Shown: positions 54,595-64,000 of the stretch, piece by piece | How the letters are laid out: each line of letters opens with the position of its first letter | Position numbering within the stretch: the stretch's first letter is position 1 | Origin: Flaccisagitta enflata | Taxonomy: Eukaryota; Chaetognatha; Sagittoidea; Aphragmophora | DNA length: 64,000 nucleotides | Direction: 5' to 3' | Assembly: GCA_965153355.1 (NCBI GenBank) | Contig: OZ231126.1 | Span: forward strand, 25,544,001 to 25,608,000 | Made by a program: the position numbers and the translations under genes | Notes under the pieces: model-generated | What the model was told of the DNA's origin: nothing | Database searches by the model: none | The model's input: only the letters and a program-made list of their open reading frames with translations

Positions 54595-55060
54595 CAGGGT
54601 GTTTCTCATCAAATTAAATCAAAGAAAACATTGCTATTTTACTATGAAATATGATAGATCGATTTTGAAAAAAAATCTGTACAGAAAAACTGATCCAATT
54701 TTTGACAAAGAATTTCAGAGAGTTGAGTTGAAAATACTGTTCTCCACATCAATTCAAAGTTATTTTTAGACTTATTTCCAGAACTTAAAGAGAAACTTCA
54801 TATGAGTGCTACTGATATTCTGTTCATTCATTTTGACACTAACAAATGAAAATTATGGGTGAGAAAATCAAAATCTTTTTTTTGAAAAGATAATCTTGAT
54901 ATTTGTTACTACCCTAACAATTGATTGTAATTGAAATTGGGTTAGTGATGAAAATTGGAACTTTTTTTTATAAGAATTTTTTTTTTTCAGAATTGATTTA
55001 TGACAATCCAAAAACAATTGGCAACATTTTCTTTCAAGTAATTTGATGTGAAACATCCTG
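54595..55060. mobile_element. MITE with CAGGGTGTTTC ends, TA duplication
   Basis: 466 bp. CAGGGTGTTTCTCATCAAAT faces ATTTGATGTGAAACATCCTG; similarity extends about 42 bases inward. TA at 54593-54594 and 55061-55062. Its first seven bases (CAGGGTG) equal those of the 48697-54407 element. Confidence 0.85.
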
Positions 55061-55215
55061 TATTATGTGAATTATCCTATCAGTAGTCTCTTTCACACGT
55101 TGAATACTGAGCAGAGGTCTGTAATGCAGCTAGAATCCTAACTTCTTCTTTCTTTCTTTCAAGCATAACTGACCCCTACAGACATGCTTGATTAGCCAAT
55201 TGGCTATGGCAAGTG

Positions 55216-55218
<3 letters not shown>

Positions 55219-55306
<88 letters not shown>
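55219..55306. repeat. (TC)n microsatellite
   Basis: About 44 uninterrupted TC units. Confidence 0.97.
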
Positions 55307-55307
<1 letters not shown>

Positions 55308-55309
<2 letters not shown>

Positions 55310-55560
55310 AAGCCCAAGCCCAAACTCAAGCCCAGCCTCCAGGCCTAAAACTAAGCCTTGGGGCCTGAATCTATGCTTTGAGGCTAAATTGCAAGTCTCC
55401 AGGCTAAAATCTTAGCCTCTAGGCTGTTTGATATTAGCCTTGTGATCCAATTACTAGTGTTAGTCTTAAGTTCCAAATCCCAGGCTGGAAGCCTAAAGCT
55501 CAGACTTTTGATTCAAATTTTAGCCCATAGGCCATTTCCTCAACCCCAAAGATCAAGAAA
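55308..55560. repeat. Minisatellite (AGGCCTAAAATCTTAGCCTC type), diverged
   Basis: About ten degenerate units after (CCCAAG)n, single orientation. Confidence 0.75.
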
Positions 55561-55581
55561 TTCCCCGAATCCGAGCCCAAT

Positions 55582-55695
55582 CATAGGTATTCGACCTCTT
55601 TAGGGCAGCTGCCCCTCTCACCTTCTCAACCCAAGGTGCACTAACTTAGGAACGTCGGGTACTGCTGACTATCTAACGCTTTTGTAACTATTTCA
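55582..55695 (+). repeat. B module variant with GCTTTTGTAACT tail
   Basis: 'tcataggtattcgacctctttagggcagctgcc', loop, 'acttaggaacgtcgggtactgctgactatctaacgcttttg'. A remnant of an A tail, 'ccggccttgtt', lies at 55784-55796. Confidence 0.7.
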
Positions 55696-55925
55696 TGATG
55701 CGCGTTCTACTAGTTTGATGTTATTTGTTTTATCGCTCCTTCGTAATCGCACACAACTGATGTTGATCTTGTTTTGATGAATCCGGCCTTGTTATGGTTA
55801 ATTTCATCATCCAGAACCTTGTTTCAAAACTTTTTTTGAGAATCAAAATAAGATAGAATAGAAACGAATTTAAAGGTAATACAAAATCCGTTGAACCAAT
55901 AGATCGATGAATAAATAAGGAAAAT

Positions 55926-56700
55926 AACTAGGCCGGATACACAGCCATCAGTTGCGGACGGGTGGGCAGGGGCGGAAAAGCGCTTTTTCCCACTTTTCGA
56001 CTTGATAATCACGACGGCGTTCTTTCAAAGGCAACATTTGTGTTTCAACGGGAGTCCAAGTCAAAAGTTAAAAATGATTGAAATTGAATGATTAAACTAA
56101 AATAATTATTAAGATATATCATAATCGATAATTTTTTGCATTACTTCCATTCAAGCATGAAATAGAACCAAGTGTAGTTAAAATTGATGAAGAAAATATA
56201 ATGCAAATTACTAAAAATTTCATTTTTGGTAACTGACAATGCGCCCGTTGAAATTCTAAGATTGCATAGAAAATGAAAAAATGAGAAAATAAAAAACATA
56301 GTTCTCTTCCAAAATCGATTATGGAGAGAACTATATTTTTGTAAATGCAAAATTTCCCTTCATTTAAGAGTCATAGAATTTCAATGGCAAGAACAAACAA
56401 AATAATGTAAGCAAAATTTGATGAAAAACCTTGATTTACTTGCTTTTCTCATAAGAATTGCGTCTTTAAAATTACTTTTGAGGTCAAAATATGATATCAG
56501 TACATTCACCAAGTGTCTTTGGAGACAATTTGTCCTTTGAAAGCATTCTTTCAACAATATTGTCCAAAAAATGATGCAAAAACTATGGTGAAACACTTTA
56601 TTTTCCTTCAAAAATTTGCCGTCTTACGGACCAACGGACCGACGGAACGACGGATGGACGGACGGACAAAGCCTCTTATAGAGTTGCGTGTCCGCAACTA
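55926..56700 (-). mobile_element. Module A14, reverse, split by about 615 bp
   Basis: Tail half at 55926-56010 (AACTAGGCCGGATACACAGCC, then GTTGCGGACGGGTGGGCAG). Head half at 56627-56700 (GGACCAACGGACCGACGG..., GCCTCTTATAGAGTTGCGTGTCCGCAACTA). Between them lies AT-rich DNA with no ORF and no convincing ends. Confidence 0.75.
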
Positions 56701-56721
56701 AAAAAAGAAGATTAACTTATA

Positions 56722-56881
56722 GTTGAACCCCGCAAAAAGGATTGCTAGATAAAGTATGTTAAAGGCAAGGTCTTGTTATTGCTGAACAGAAATGATACAA
56801 GAATTTAAGATAATCAAAGTTTTTCATACATCATTGAAGAAACTCCGTTACAATCGGGTCCGTTAAAGCGAGGTGAAACTG
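56722..56881. mobile_element. Pogo/Tigger-like MITE, copy 1
   Basis: Left GTTGAACCCCGC, right 'GGGTCCGTTAAAGCGAGGTGAAACTG' (reverse complement CAGTTTCACCTCGCTTTAACGG). Flanked by TA. These ends match the well-known pogo/Tigger style CAGTxxAACCxCGCTxTAACGG. Confidence 0.75.
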
Positions 56882-57001
56882 TAACCTCTGCCGAATGTAT
56901 CATTAATTCCATGCATGGGATGCAGCTTTATTACTAATTTTGCGGCTAGAATAACCTTCTAAGAAGGCTTTTTCAAAAACAGTAAATGCACGTCTACAAA
57001 C

Positions 57002-57292
57002 TCACAATTCTAGGCCATGTAGCATAACAGAGATTGCAGCTAACGTCATCGAAGTTGTGAGGCATTGCGCGCCGTCTGTGTCACTTCCACCGGTGTTCTC
57101 ATCGGTGACAGTCGGTGATTTCTCAGTGGTGGCAGCAGAGGTTCGTTTGAGTTTGTAGGCTTTGATGACAGTGGGTTCTTCATCTTTGTAGAAGGTGCAT
57201 TGCAATCGTTGACCGTCGTCGTCCTCCAAAAGAGACGTCACCGTTAGTTGATACTCGTCTTTTGTCATTGCAACTCTAACAAAACGGTACAA
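57002..57292 (-). CDS. Ig-fold GPI-like protein, C-terminal exon
   Basis: Open to TGA at 57002. The first half (...DEYQLTVTSLLEDDDGQRLQC...) has the D-x-G-x-x-x-C pattern around the second Ig cysteine, here D-D-G-Q-R-L-Q-C. A Thr/Ser-rich stalk follows, then a hydrophobic C-terminus (LTTSMTLAAISVMLHG) without a basic stop-transfer tail, suggesting GPI attachment. The exon pairs with 57729-57974: exon 1 supplies the signal peptide and first Ig cysteine. The exact acceptor is unclear; 'ttagcaag' near 57315-57325 is a candidate but its phase does not fit the visible donor, so a short exon may lie between or the boundary differs. Confidence 0.7.
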   Translation of the reverse strand: MYRFVRVAMTKDEYQLTVTSLLEDDDGQRLQCTFYKDEEPTVIKAYKLKRTSAATTEKSPTVTDENTGGSDTDGAQCLTTSMTLAAISVMLHGLEL

Positions 57293-57394
57293 AATCGATA
57301 TGCAGATAGAAATATCTTGCTAATTCCAATCAACATGTTCGAGTTGGCCTATAGGGGCTCCGGGTGGACCGTTAGGCATTTGCGTGAACAATCG

Positions 57395-57470
57395 ACCAAC
57401 CGACAGACCAAACGACTGATCAACAGACCGGATATAGAGGTGCGTTGGCGCACGACAAAACCGGAGTTAA
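57395..57470 (-). mobile_element. D-type module D6 fragment inside the Ig gene intron
   Basis: Reverse copy: GACCAACCGACAGACC tract, 'CCGGATATAGAGGTGCG', hairpin AGGTGCGTTGGCGCACGAC then AAAA. Only the head end is present. Confidence 0.65.
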
Positions 57471-57732
57471 GAAAAAAAATTTTTTTTTTCTACTTGGAAC
57501 AATTTTGTTAGTCTGCTTTTATCTTATTTTATTTTCTAAACGGTTTGACTTAGAACAATGCAGTTTGCGGCATTTGATCACAAATTCGATGTCATTTCCG
57601 AACACCGCCGTTTTTTCTATGTTGATATTAATTCTATGTCTGCTATGCCCAGTAATGCTTGGTGATATACATATTAGCTAGATAGTCGATAGTAGATAGT
57701 AGATAGAAGGGACCAAATATGAGTTTCGTTAC

Positions 57733-57974
57733 TTGAATCTGTTCCAGTTTCCGGGGTTGATGTCTTCATTTTCAAAGATGGTAGCTCGTCCGTAGGACCA
57801 CGACATATAAGAATCTGCGTCTCCGGATGTTTTCTTATTGGGACACGCTAAAGTGAGGCTGTCACCAACTTGGAAATCAATTTCTTCTTCCGAAGCGAAC
57901 GCTAAATAGAAACAAAATGAAGAAACTATCGCCAAAATCAGGACAGACCGCCGAAGAATTCTAAAAGCAATCAT
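57733..57974 (-). CDS. Ig-fold GPI-like protein, N-terminal exon
   Basis: ATG at 57974. Residues 1-27 form a signal peptide (basic start, long hydrophobic core, probable cut after A-F-A). The mature part begins SEEEIDFQVGDSLTLACP, with the first Ig cysteine near residue 44, followed by a W (SYMSWSYG) as expected for the Ig core. The coding frame runs to a splice donor GTAACG at about 57732 (…NWNRF, then AA|GTAACG). Together with the downstream exon it makes one V/I-type Ig domain on a short stalk, an extracellular surface protein. Function is unknown. Confidence 0.7.
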
Positions 57975-58235
57975 GTTTTTTTCTTTTATCGTTAATTGTT
58001 TTCTTTCTTGTCTTTCAGTTTATGTCGATTTTTGTGAATTGCGTTATGCGATTCACTTGAACACAACTGTTTATTTTTTCTTTACTCTATGATAACTTTA
58101 TCAAGGATGAATAGAAACCATTGTCAATTGAAGACTTGCGATAATGGAGATCTCATAATAAATAAACATACGGGCAGCAACGGGAAAATTATTTCTGTGC
58201 GTAACAGCCTCCGTCCTTAGATATAAGCCCTCAGT

Positions 58236-58237
<2 letters not shown>
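57975..58237. other. Upstream region of the Ig gene
   Basis: No element ends. It may hold the 5' UTR and promoter; no TATA box or initiator can be assigned with confidence. Confidence 0.35.

Positions 58238-58238
<1 letters not shown>

Positions 58239-58300
<62 letters not shown>
58239..58300. repeat. (TC)n microsatellite
   Basis: About 31 uninterrupted TC units. Confidence 0.97.
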
Positions 58301-58305
<5 letters not shown>

Positions 58306-58481
58306 GATAATAGCGTGAAGAGTTACGACACAAAAACAAATAACCGTCAATCCTAGGGGCAAAATTTTAATCATGCACATCAAACAATTGATACAGTAGT
58401 AATCATATAGTCTTGAGATAAGGGGATCATTATTTGAGCATACAGAATCAAATCAGACTATCAGAGTATCAAAAATAATAG

Positions 58482-59100
58482 CAGCCCAAAGGCGGTAAGT
58501 GGTCAGCGGTACCCGTGCCCTGCTTGAGTAGTATGTGATTTAATTTGAGAGGGAGCAGGGCAGCGGCCCCGAAGGGGACGAAGTCCTGTAGAACACAGGG
58601 GGAATCTGTCCGTCCGTCCATCCGTCCGTCCGTCCATCCGTTTGTTCGTCCCCCTGCCCCATCTTCAGGGCTTCATCTCCTTCAGGGCCTAGTCTGACCC
58701 TTATTCTGCCAAATAGCCCAAATCCAAGCAATATGGCCCAAATCTAAGCAAAATGACCCAAATCCAAGCATATTGGCCCAAATCCAAGCAAAATGGCCCA
58801 AATCTGGTCAGAATCTAGGTATTGGAGGCCAAAATGATGGACCTCAGGCCAGAATTAGGGTTTTCTGGCAAGATTTGGGCCATTTTGCTTGGATTTGGGC
58901 CAATATACTTGGATTTGGGTCATTTCGCTTAAATTTGGGCCATATTGCTTGGATTTGGGCTATTTGGCAGAATTAGGGTCAGAATAGGCCCCGAAGGAGA
59001 CGAAGCCCTGAGGATGGGGTAGGGGGGGACGTACGGACGGACGGACAGATTCCCCCTGTGTTCTACAGGACTTCGTCCCCTTCGGGGCCGCTGCCCAAAA
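58482..59100. mobile_element. Large foldback element, ~540 bp inverted repeat with a B-module cap
   Basis: Left arm from 58561 (GCAGCGGCCCCGAAGGGGAC...), right arm to 59097. The outer 60 bases of each arm are perfect reverse complements. Inside come (CCGT)n / (GGAC)n tracts, 'ccccatcttcagggcttc', then 20-bp units 'ggcccaaatccaagcaaaat'. They face each other around a centre near 58830 at about 90-95% by eye. The left side continues outward (58482-58560) into the rest of a reverse B module (ggtcagcggtacccgtgccctgctt); the right side does not. Confidence 0.92.
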
Positions 59101-59176
59101 AGCAGCAGCTCTGTGTACAGACATTTTGAACATATAAGTTGGACAACATTACTTTACCAGTAATGGCGGCTATCGC

Positions 59177-59816
59177 CAGGGTCCGACAAAATTTTTGGCA
59201 GCCTACAAGCAAAATTTTTCAATTGTTTCTTGCCTACTATACAAGCATGTAGTTTAATAGAGTTCTTTTTTTTTTATAGATCAGATTTCAATCACAGAGA
59301 TATGAATTTGCTTGTAACATTTTTTCAATCTATACTTTGACTTTGAGATAATTTCAAAAAGACCATTGCCGTATCTTTTCTAAAAAGCGCCCAGGGCGCT
59401 TTTGAAATTAAAATCTAACTTAGCTTTTTAACCCTCCAATTAGCGCCCCCTTTGTATTGTAGAAGAACTGTCATTCAGTCCATCTTTTTCATGAAAAGCA
59501 ATCAAAATGCTAAATTTGACTTGAAGAGAGATATTCATTGCATATATCTGCTTAAAAGTCAGTGAAAATGGCTCAGCGTGTTGTGTTTTTTCATCATTTT
59601 ACTTAAGATTTCTATGCAAATCTTTTCTGGAGAGTGTGACACTAAGTAAAAAAGAGGGGGGGGGCGCTTTATGGAAACAATACAGTGATAGCCAAAAAAA
59701 TGGGTTTTTTTCTCGGTTTTATAGTAAAATTTTCACGAATTTTTCCTCCCTGCTCACAAAAACAGTTTGCTGCCTGCGAGCAATGCTTGCGTGCTCGGGC
59801 ACTTTGTCATACCCTG
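59177..59816. mobile_element. hAT-like element, non-autonomous, 640 bp
   Basis: Ends CAGGGTCCGACAAA and TTTGTCATACCCTG, with a perfect 8-bp duplication GCTATCGC at 59169-59176 and 59817-59824. No transposase ORF. A family distinct from the CAGGCCTG MITEs. Confidence 0.92.
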
Positions 59817-60059
59817 GCTATCGCCGTGAGGAAAAAAGGGGTAAGCATTGGCCACTTTCCACCAAGTTTTTTTCTTCACTCATTGCAATTCTTTATTATT
59901 TGTCAGATTGAATCAACAGCAATTAATTGCTTTTAATTCTATCTGACAACTAATTGTATGTATTGAAACAAGGCCAACACCTATAAGTCGCGTGCGAGGG
60001 TGGGGCGGGGGGGGGGGTATGGACACTTGTACCTCGAGATGGATGGACACAGGAACGGA

Positions 60060-60150
60060 TAGATTCCCTTATGTTCTACAAGACTTGGTCCCCTTTGGTT
60101 CCTCGGGATTGCTCGGGGTTTGCTTGGGATTTGCTCAGGTTTGACTCAGG
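60060..60150 (+). repeat. B module fragment
   Basis: 'agattcccttatgttctacaagacttggtcccctttgg', followed by short repeats 'ttgctcgggtttg'. Confidence 0.7.
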
Positions 60151-60157
60151 ATTGTCG

Positions 60158-60261
<104 letters not shown>

Positions 60262-60359
60262 TGTTCGCACAAGCACGCAATTTTGCTAGCAGAGAAGCTA
60301 GCAGTAATCGGAAACTGCTAGCAGTAAGCAGCATTACTTTTTTCATTCAATCTTCTGTA

Positions 60360-60785
60360 CAGTTAAACCCCGCTCTTACGGTTTTTGAAGGATTGACAAA
60401 TCTCATCTATCATAGGTAGAATTCTGTTACAACCAACATAGTAAACAACAAGTGACACAGGGTCACAATATCGTTGCGGACGGGTGGGCAAGGGCATCCA
60501 ACCCCAATCCACACCCCATGCCTCCACTATCGACACCCAAACCAAAAAAGGCCTCTAAAATTTTTGTTTTCCAATTTTCAACTCATGGGTTACAGACGGA
60601 CGGACGGACGGACGGATGGACGGACGGACGGACGGACGGATGGATGGATGGACGGATGGATGGACGAAGCCTCTTATAGAGTTGCGTGTCCGCAACTAAA
60701 AAGAAACAAGCCAAAGGGACTGTGAATTTCCATCCATTATAGGGGGAATGCCATTTGCGGCGGGTCCGTTAGAGCGGGGTTCAAC
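60360..60785. mobile_element. Pogo/Tigger-like MITE, copy 2, carrying module A15
   Basis: Left CAGTTAAACCCCGCTCTTACGG after TA (60358-60359). Right 'GGGTCCGTTAGAGCGGGGTTCAAC' before TA (60786-60787). Module A15 occupies 60458-60700 within it. Confidence 0.8.
60458..60700 (-). mobile_element. Hairpin-headed module A15, reverse orientation
   Basis: Tail of the GGTCACAATAT type, GTTGCGGACGGGTGGGCAAGGGC, body, then (GGAC)n at 60596-60665 (over 15 units), GCCTCTTATAGAG and head GTTGCGTGTCCGCAAC followed by TAAAAA. Confidence 0.85.
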
Positions 60786-60814
60786 TATTTCTTTTGTTCT
60801 CTTTTTATTTGCTT

Positions 60815-60900
60815 GCACGTGACTCTACACCTTGCTCTGTTGGTCGGTTGGTTCATTGGTCCATTGGTCCATTGGTCACTCAGTTGGTCTGTTTATCTAT
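60815..60900 (+). mobile_element. Module A16 fragment
   Basis: 'tgcttgcacgtgactctacaccttgctctgttggtcggttgg' retains the CTACACC...GTTGG start, then CCATTGGT units. No tail. Confidence 0.55.
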
Positions 60901-61059
60901 GATATTTTTAGGTTTTTGACTTTTTTGCATATTCTAAGATCAAATAAGTTGTTTTTGGATATAAATCAATGATTTTATTGAGAAAATATTGGGTGTTGTT
61001 CATAGATGTGGTAAACCCAATATAATACCTAATACATATTGCACGGCCTTGGAGGAGAG

Positions 61060-61170
61060 AAAGGACAAAAGGAAGGAAGTGGGAGGGAGGGAGGTAGGAA
61101 GGAAGGAATGAATGGAAGGGAGGAAGGAAGAAAGGAATGACGAGAAGGAGGGGGGGAGGAAAGAAAGGAG
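61060..61170. repeat. Purine-rich (GGAA)n-type tract
   Basis: Irregular GGAAGGA/GGGAGGA repeats over about 110 bases. Confidence 0.85.
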
Positions 61171-61489
61171 TATGTATGCAAGCAGTTGTGTATGTTACTG
61201 TAAGACAAAGCATGCAACTGTTGGCCAGTTGGTCTTGTTTAAACAAAACCTTCATTTGGCTTTATCTAATTTCTACTCATTTTTTTAATTAAAAGAATGA
61301 TACACTTAAAACTAATTGTTGAATAAATCAAATCAAATCAAAGATGTGTCAACTGTCAAGCCTTCCCATGACAACTCATTTAAGTTAACAGGGTACAACC
61401 AATTATTCAGAACTGCTCTTTTCTGCTAACAGTGCTAGCAATTAAATTTTTTTCTGCTCTCTGCCAGAGAAAGAATCCACTGCTTTTGC

Positions 61490-61723
61490 GAACACTAGAG
61501 TTGTCCCCTGATCTCATTCCAATGGAAAACCTTCGAAATCAGATGAAAAACTTGCAGCTATAAGAATGCGCAACACCAATCACAGGGTTAAAAGAAATTC
61601 GCAGAGAAGATTTGGAAACAAGCCGCACCAGATCACCTGAAAAAGCTCTTCAAAATGATGCCAAGGCAAAGGGAAGCAATCATTGAGGCCCAGGGTGGAC
61701 ACATGAACTACCAATTTGCTTGA
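61490..61723 (+). pseudogene. Tc1/mariner transposase remnant, C-terminal end
   Basis: Translates to LSPDLIPMENLRNQMKNL, matching the Tc1-family block 'SPDLNPIENLW' that contains the last catalytic acidic residue of the DDE/D triad. A stop follows (near 61560), then TGLKEIRRED, a frameshift, and 'HLKKLFKMMPRQREAIIEAQGGHMNY', matching the conserved 'L..SMPRR..AVI.AKGG.T.Y' end. TGA at 61721-61723. Only about 80 of the usual 340 codons remain, with one stop and one shift. No inverted ends found nearby. Confidence 0.88.
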
Positions 61724-62630
61724 ATTGAGTTTACTTGTATTTTAGGGGTGAATATATGAACTTATACCCTACGTGTTGCAATACTTATTTCCTAGGTAGT
61801 ATATTTGTTCCTTGAAAAGAGATCAGGAAGAAAAACAAATTTTAAATCTTAACAGTTGACACCGTAGTATGGTGAAAACTACATAAATTCAAGTTGCAAA
61901 TGTCATTTGTTTTCATATCACACCTGAGACCTCTGGCTTACTTGATGGAGACTACGTAGACAAAAGGGCATGGGAACGTGGATTTTAGATTTTAGGATGA
62001 CAGAGAGGGAATTCATTATCAGAGCGCCTGCGCCGCCGCCTCCCCACGTTTTAGGCTCATAAATATCCCCCCCCCCCTTTATCATCTCTGTGATATGATT
62101 TTCATTGTCGATCCTCCTTATTCAAAAAGTTTGATATTGACAGCTTGTTTTCTTTATTTTGCATTTTCAGTGTCCTTCAATCATTTAAATGCCTAATCTC
62201 TCTTTTTTAGCAGAAAACATCTTATTTGAAACCTTTGTTATACTCCAGCTGTCTTGGGCTAGGGAGGGTCGATGAGAAGATTTGATAAGTACTACAGGTT
62301 TACATTATTGTTGCAGCATAAGGAGGGGGGAGGGATGAAGATGCGCATTTTGACCTAATATTGCTTCAACAATGTGAAAAACCTCCTCTCAGTACGGTAT
62401 TTACTGTCTATAACTAATAATGATTTCGGAAAATCATGTTTGTTGATACTGCCAAGCTACAACAAGAGTAACAGAAATCTACATGCAACACATACAATTT
62501 GTTAGTCTTTCTAAAGACGATTCTCTTCATTTCCAATATTGGCATTAACAGAAATCCATCACTAACAGAAAAAAAATTACTAGTCTCTTTAGACCAACGG
62601 GATTTAACTGCAAAAAAAAAAACTGTTTTG
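61724..62630. other. Unassigned, no supported gene
   Basis: A sequence 'accaacgggatttaactg' (62593-62610) resembles an inverted pogo-like end, but I found no partner. Confidence 0.35.
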
Positions 62631-62633
62631 ATA

Positions 62634-62990
62634 CAGTCTTACCCAGCTCTAATGGACCTGTTGTTAACAGAATTCCACCTAAAACGGATGCCAAGTTTTT
62701 TCCCTTTTTTAGTCGCATGTTGCGCGACTCTACACCCCGCTATGTCGGTCCGTCGGTCCATTGGTCGGAAGGTTGGTCCCCTTCTTACTTTTTTTGAGTT
62801 TTTGAGCGTTTTGAGCATATGGCTCCTGCCCAGATGCCTTGGTGACCTTCTCCAGCACTGCTCCTGCCCATCCACACGCAACTAGGGTAGCCGTGTATCC
62901 GGCCTTGTTATCATAATTGGCACCAACAGAGTTCCACCTATAATAGGCATAACTATTGATCCCTTAAAATCTGTGAGGACGGGATGCAAC
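62634..62990. mobile_element. Pogo/Tigger-like MITE, copy 3, carrying module A17
   Basis: Left CAGTCTTACCCAGCTCTAATGG after TA (62632-62633). Right 'GAGGACGGGATGCAAC' before TA (62991-62992). Ends are diverged but aligned with copy 2. Module A17 lies inside. Confidence 0.6.
62704..62909 (+). mobile_element. Hairpin-headed module A17 (GTCGC subfamily)
   Basis: T-run, head AGTCGCATGTTGCGCGACT (62711-62729), CTACACCCCGCTATGTCGG, body with 'CTCCTGCCCAGATGCCTTGGTGACCTT', tail ACACGCAACT, then GCCGTGTATCCGGCCTTGTT. Confidence 0.85.
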
Positions 62991-62992
62991 TA

Positions 62993-64000
62993 TATGAAGA
63001 CTCAGCTTGTGCTATTATGAGTTAATATTAGCTAATCTTTCTGTTATCAGTGAAATCTGATGTTATGTAGTCTCTTACAATATTCTGCAAAAATTAGGAC
63101 ACCAATAACTTTAACAATGTCTAAAACTGCAATGCAGTCTGCTTTATGGCTACATATCTATGATCTCCCTCTTTCATAATAGAGAATGGAAACTGCATGG
63201 CGTGCAAATGTAATCTTTTGTTCGCAACCTAGAATATGAATTGTACTTGGATGTCCTCTATCAAACTATTAAAAAACAAAAGATCCTGGCATCTGTACTG
63301 TATTTACTACCATGATCAATTTTGATACGTTTGAGTACAGAACATAATGACACACTTGACGCGATTGTCCACAGACTTCCCTGGCAAAGACGTCATTGCT
63401 AACGAACAGACGCACAGCTGGTGTAAATTCATTCTCTAAAATATTTCTATCGAGATACACTTTTTATCTAGGAAAAAAGAAAGAAAGCTTTAACCGCATA
63501 TTTTTGTCAAAATTGATGCCAGATGGTAGATGATGGAAAAAATAAAATCATATTATAGTTAATTGCTTCAAGTCAATGCCATGAAACTTTTTAAAACAAT
63601 CTTGTTTAGCAGGGGGCTGTTTCATGGTGCCTTTACTTGTCCCTGGCCTCTCGCAGAAAACGAGCTGTCAAAAATTTGTGATTAAACCTGGTGAGTTGGG
63701 TCGAGCAGAGAATGTCTCTTAAACCATCAGATATATAAAGAAATAGCTACTTTACATCATTTGATTCACTTTTGCGTCCATCTTCAACCACAAAGTCCAC
63801 GGACAATTTTGGAAAATATTTTTTATCATTCTATTTCAAAAAAATGACCAGGAAACAGTGTTTGTTTCCCCAGTCTCTCTGGTAACAGGGTGTGCAAAAA
63901 ATTTCGTACTTGCTATCAAATCTAAAGAAAAGACCCCTATCACTGAAGAAATTTTCTCAGATTGATATCTAAATTTGAAAGTTAGGTTAGGCCTCATACT
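62993..64000. other. Unassigned to window end
   Basis: AT-rich, without a supported gene. 'TAACAGGGTGTGC' at 63881-63893 looks like the left end of another CAGGGTG-type TA element whose right end would lie outside the window. Confidence 0.35.

Overview
This window is invertebrate animal DNA, mostly repetitive. Three things point to a metazoan: a BEL/Pao LTR retrotransposon (a group known only from animals), a 13-finger C2H2 protein, and a split gene for a small secreted immunoglobulin-fold protein. I cannot fix the species. Microsatellites are abundant and long, chiefly (TC)n/(GA)n, (ATC)n, (CATT)n, (ATCT)n and (GT)n. Only two host genes can be supported, both on the minus strand: the zinc-finger gene at 18997-20157 and the Ig/GPI-like gene at 57002-57974.

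Layout. 1-1583: repeats. 1584-14853: a 13.3 kb BEL/Pao element with two 911-bp LTRs, a degenerate gag-pol and an unusual 3.5 kb region after pol. 14854-18190: microsatellites, a hAT MITE and two hairpin-headed modules. 18190-20157: zinc-finger gene. 20160-27848: dispersed repeats, foldbacks, MITEs and modules. 27849-34920: a 7.07 kb LTR retrotransposon with near-identical LTRs, a perfect 5-bp target duplication and no recognisable pol. 35050-46240: inverted 'B' modules alternating with 20-24 bp minisatellites that often flip orientation mid-array. 46.9-48.6 kb: D-type modules. 48697-54407: a 5.7 kb TIR element, AT-rich and without a transposase. 54.6-64 kb: MITEs, a 540-bp foldback, the Ig gene, a Tc1/mariner transposase remnant and more modules.

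Most interesting signal: about 20 copies of a short module with one architecture and several unrelated arm sequences. In plus orientation it is a T-run, a head hairpin, a (CCGT)-rich tract, a body, a tail copy complementary to the head arm, then a GC-rich tail hairpin. Head and tail arms change together between subfamilies (GTTGC/GCAAC, GTCGC/GCGAC, ATGCG/CGCAT). One copy has inserted into another, which shows that it moves as a unit. Read on the reverse strand, the layout (subterminal inverted repeat, central tandem repeats, terminal hairpin followed by CTAA) resembles Helentron-associated HINE/DINE-1 rolling-circle elements. That assignment is inference.

The transposable elements are heavily nested: MITEs and LTR elements sit in modules, modules sit in pogo-like MITEs, and hAT and BEL elements sit in microsatellites. 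This gives a readable order of insertion.
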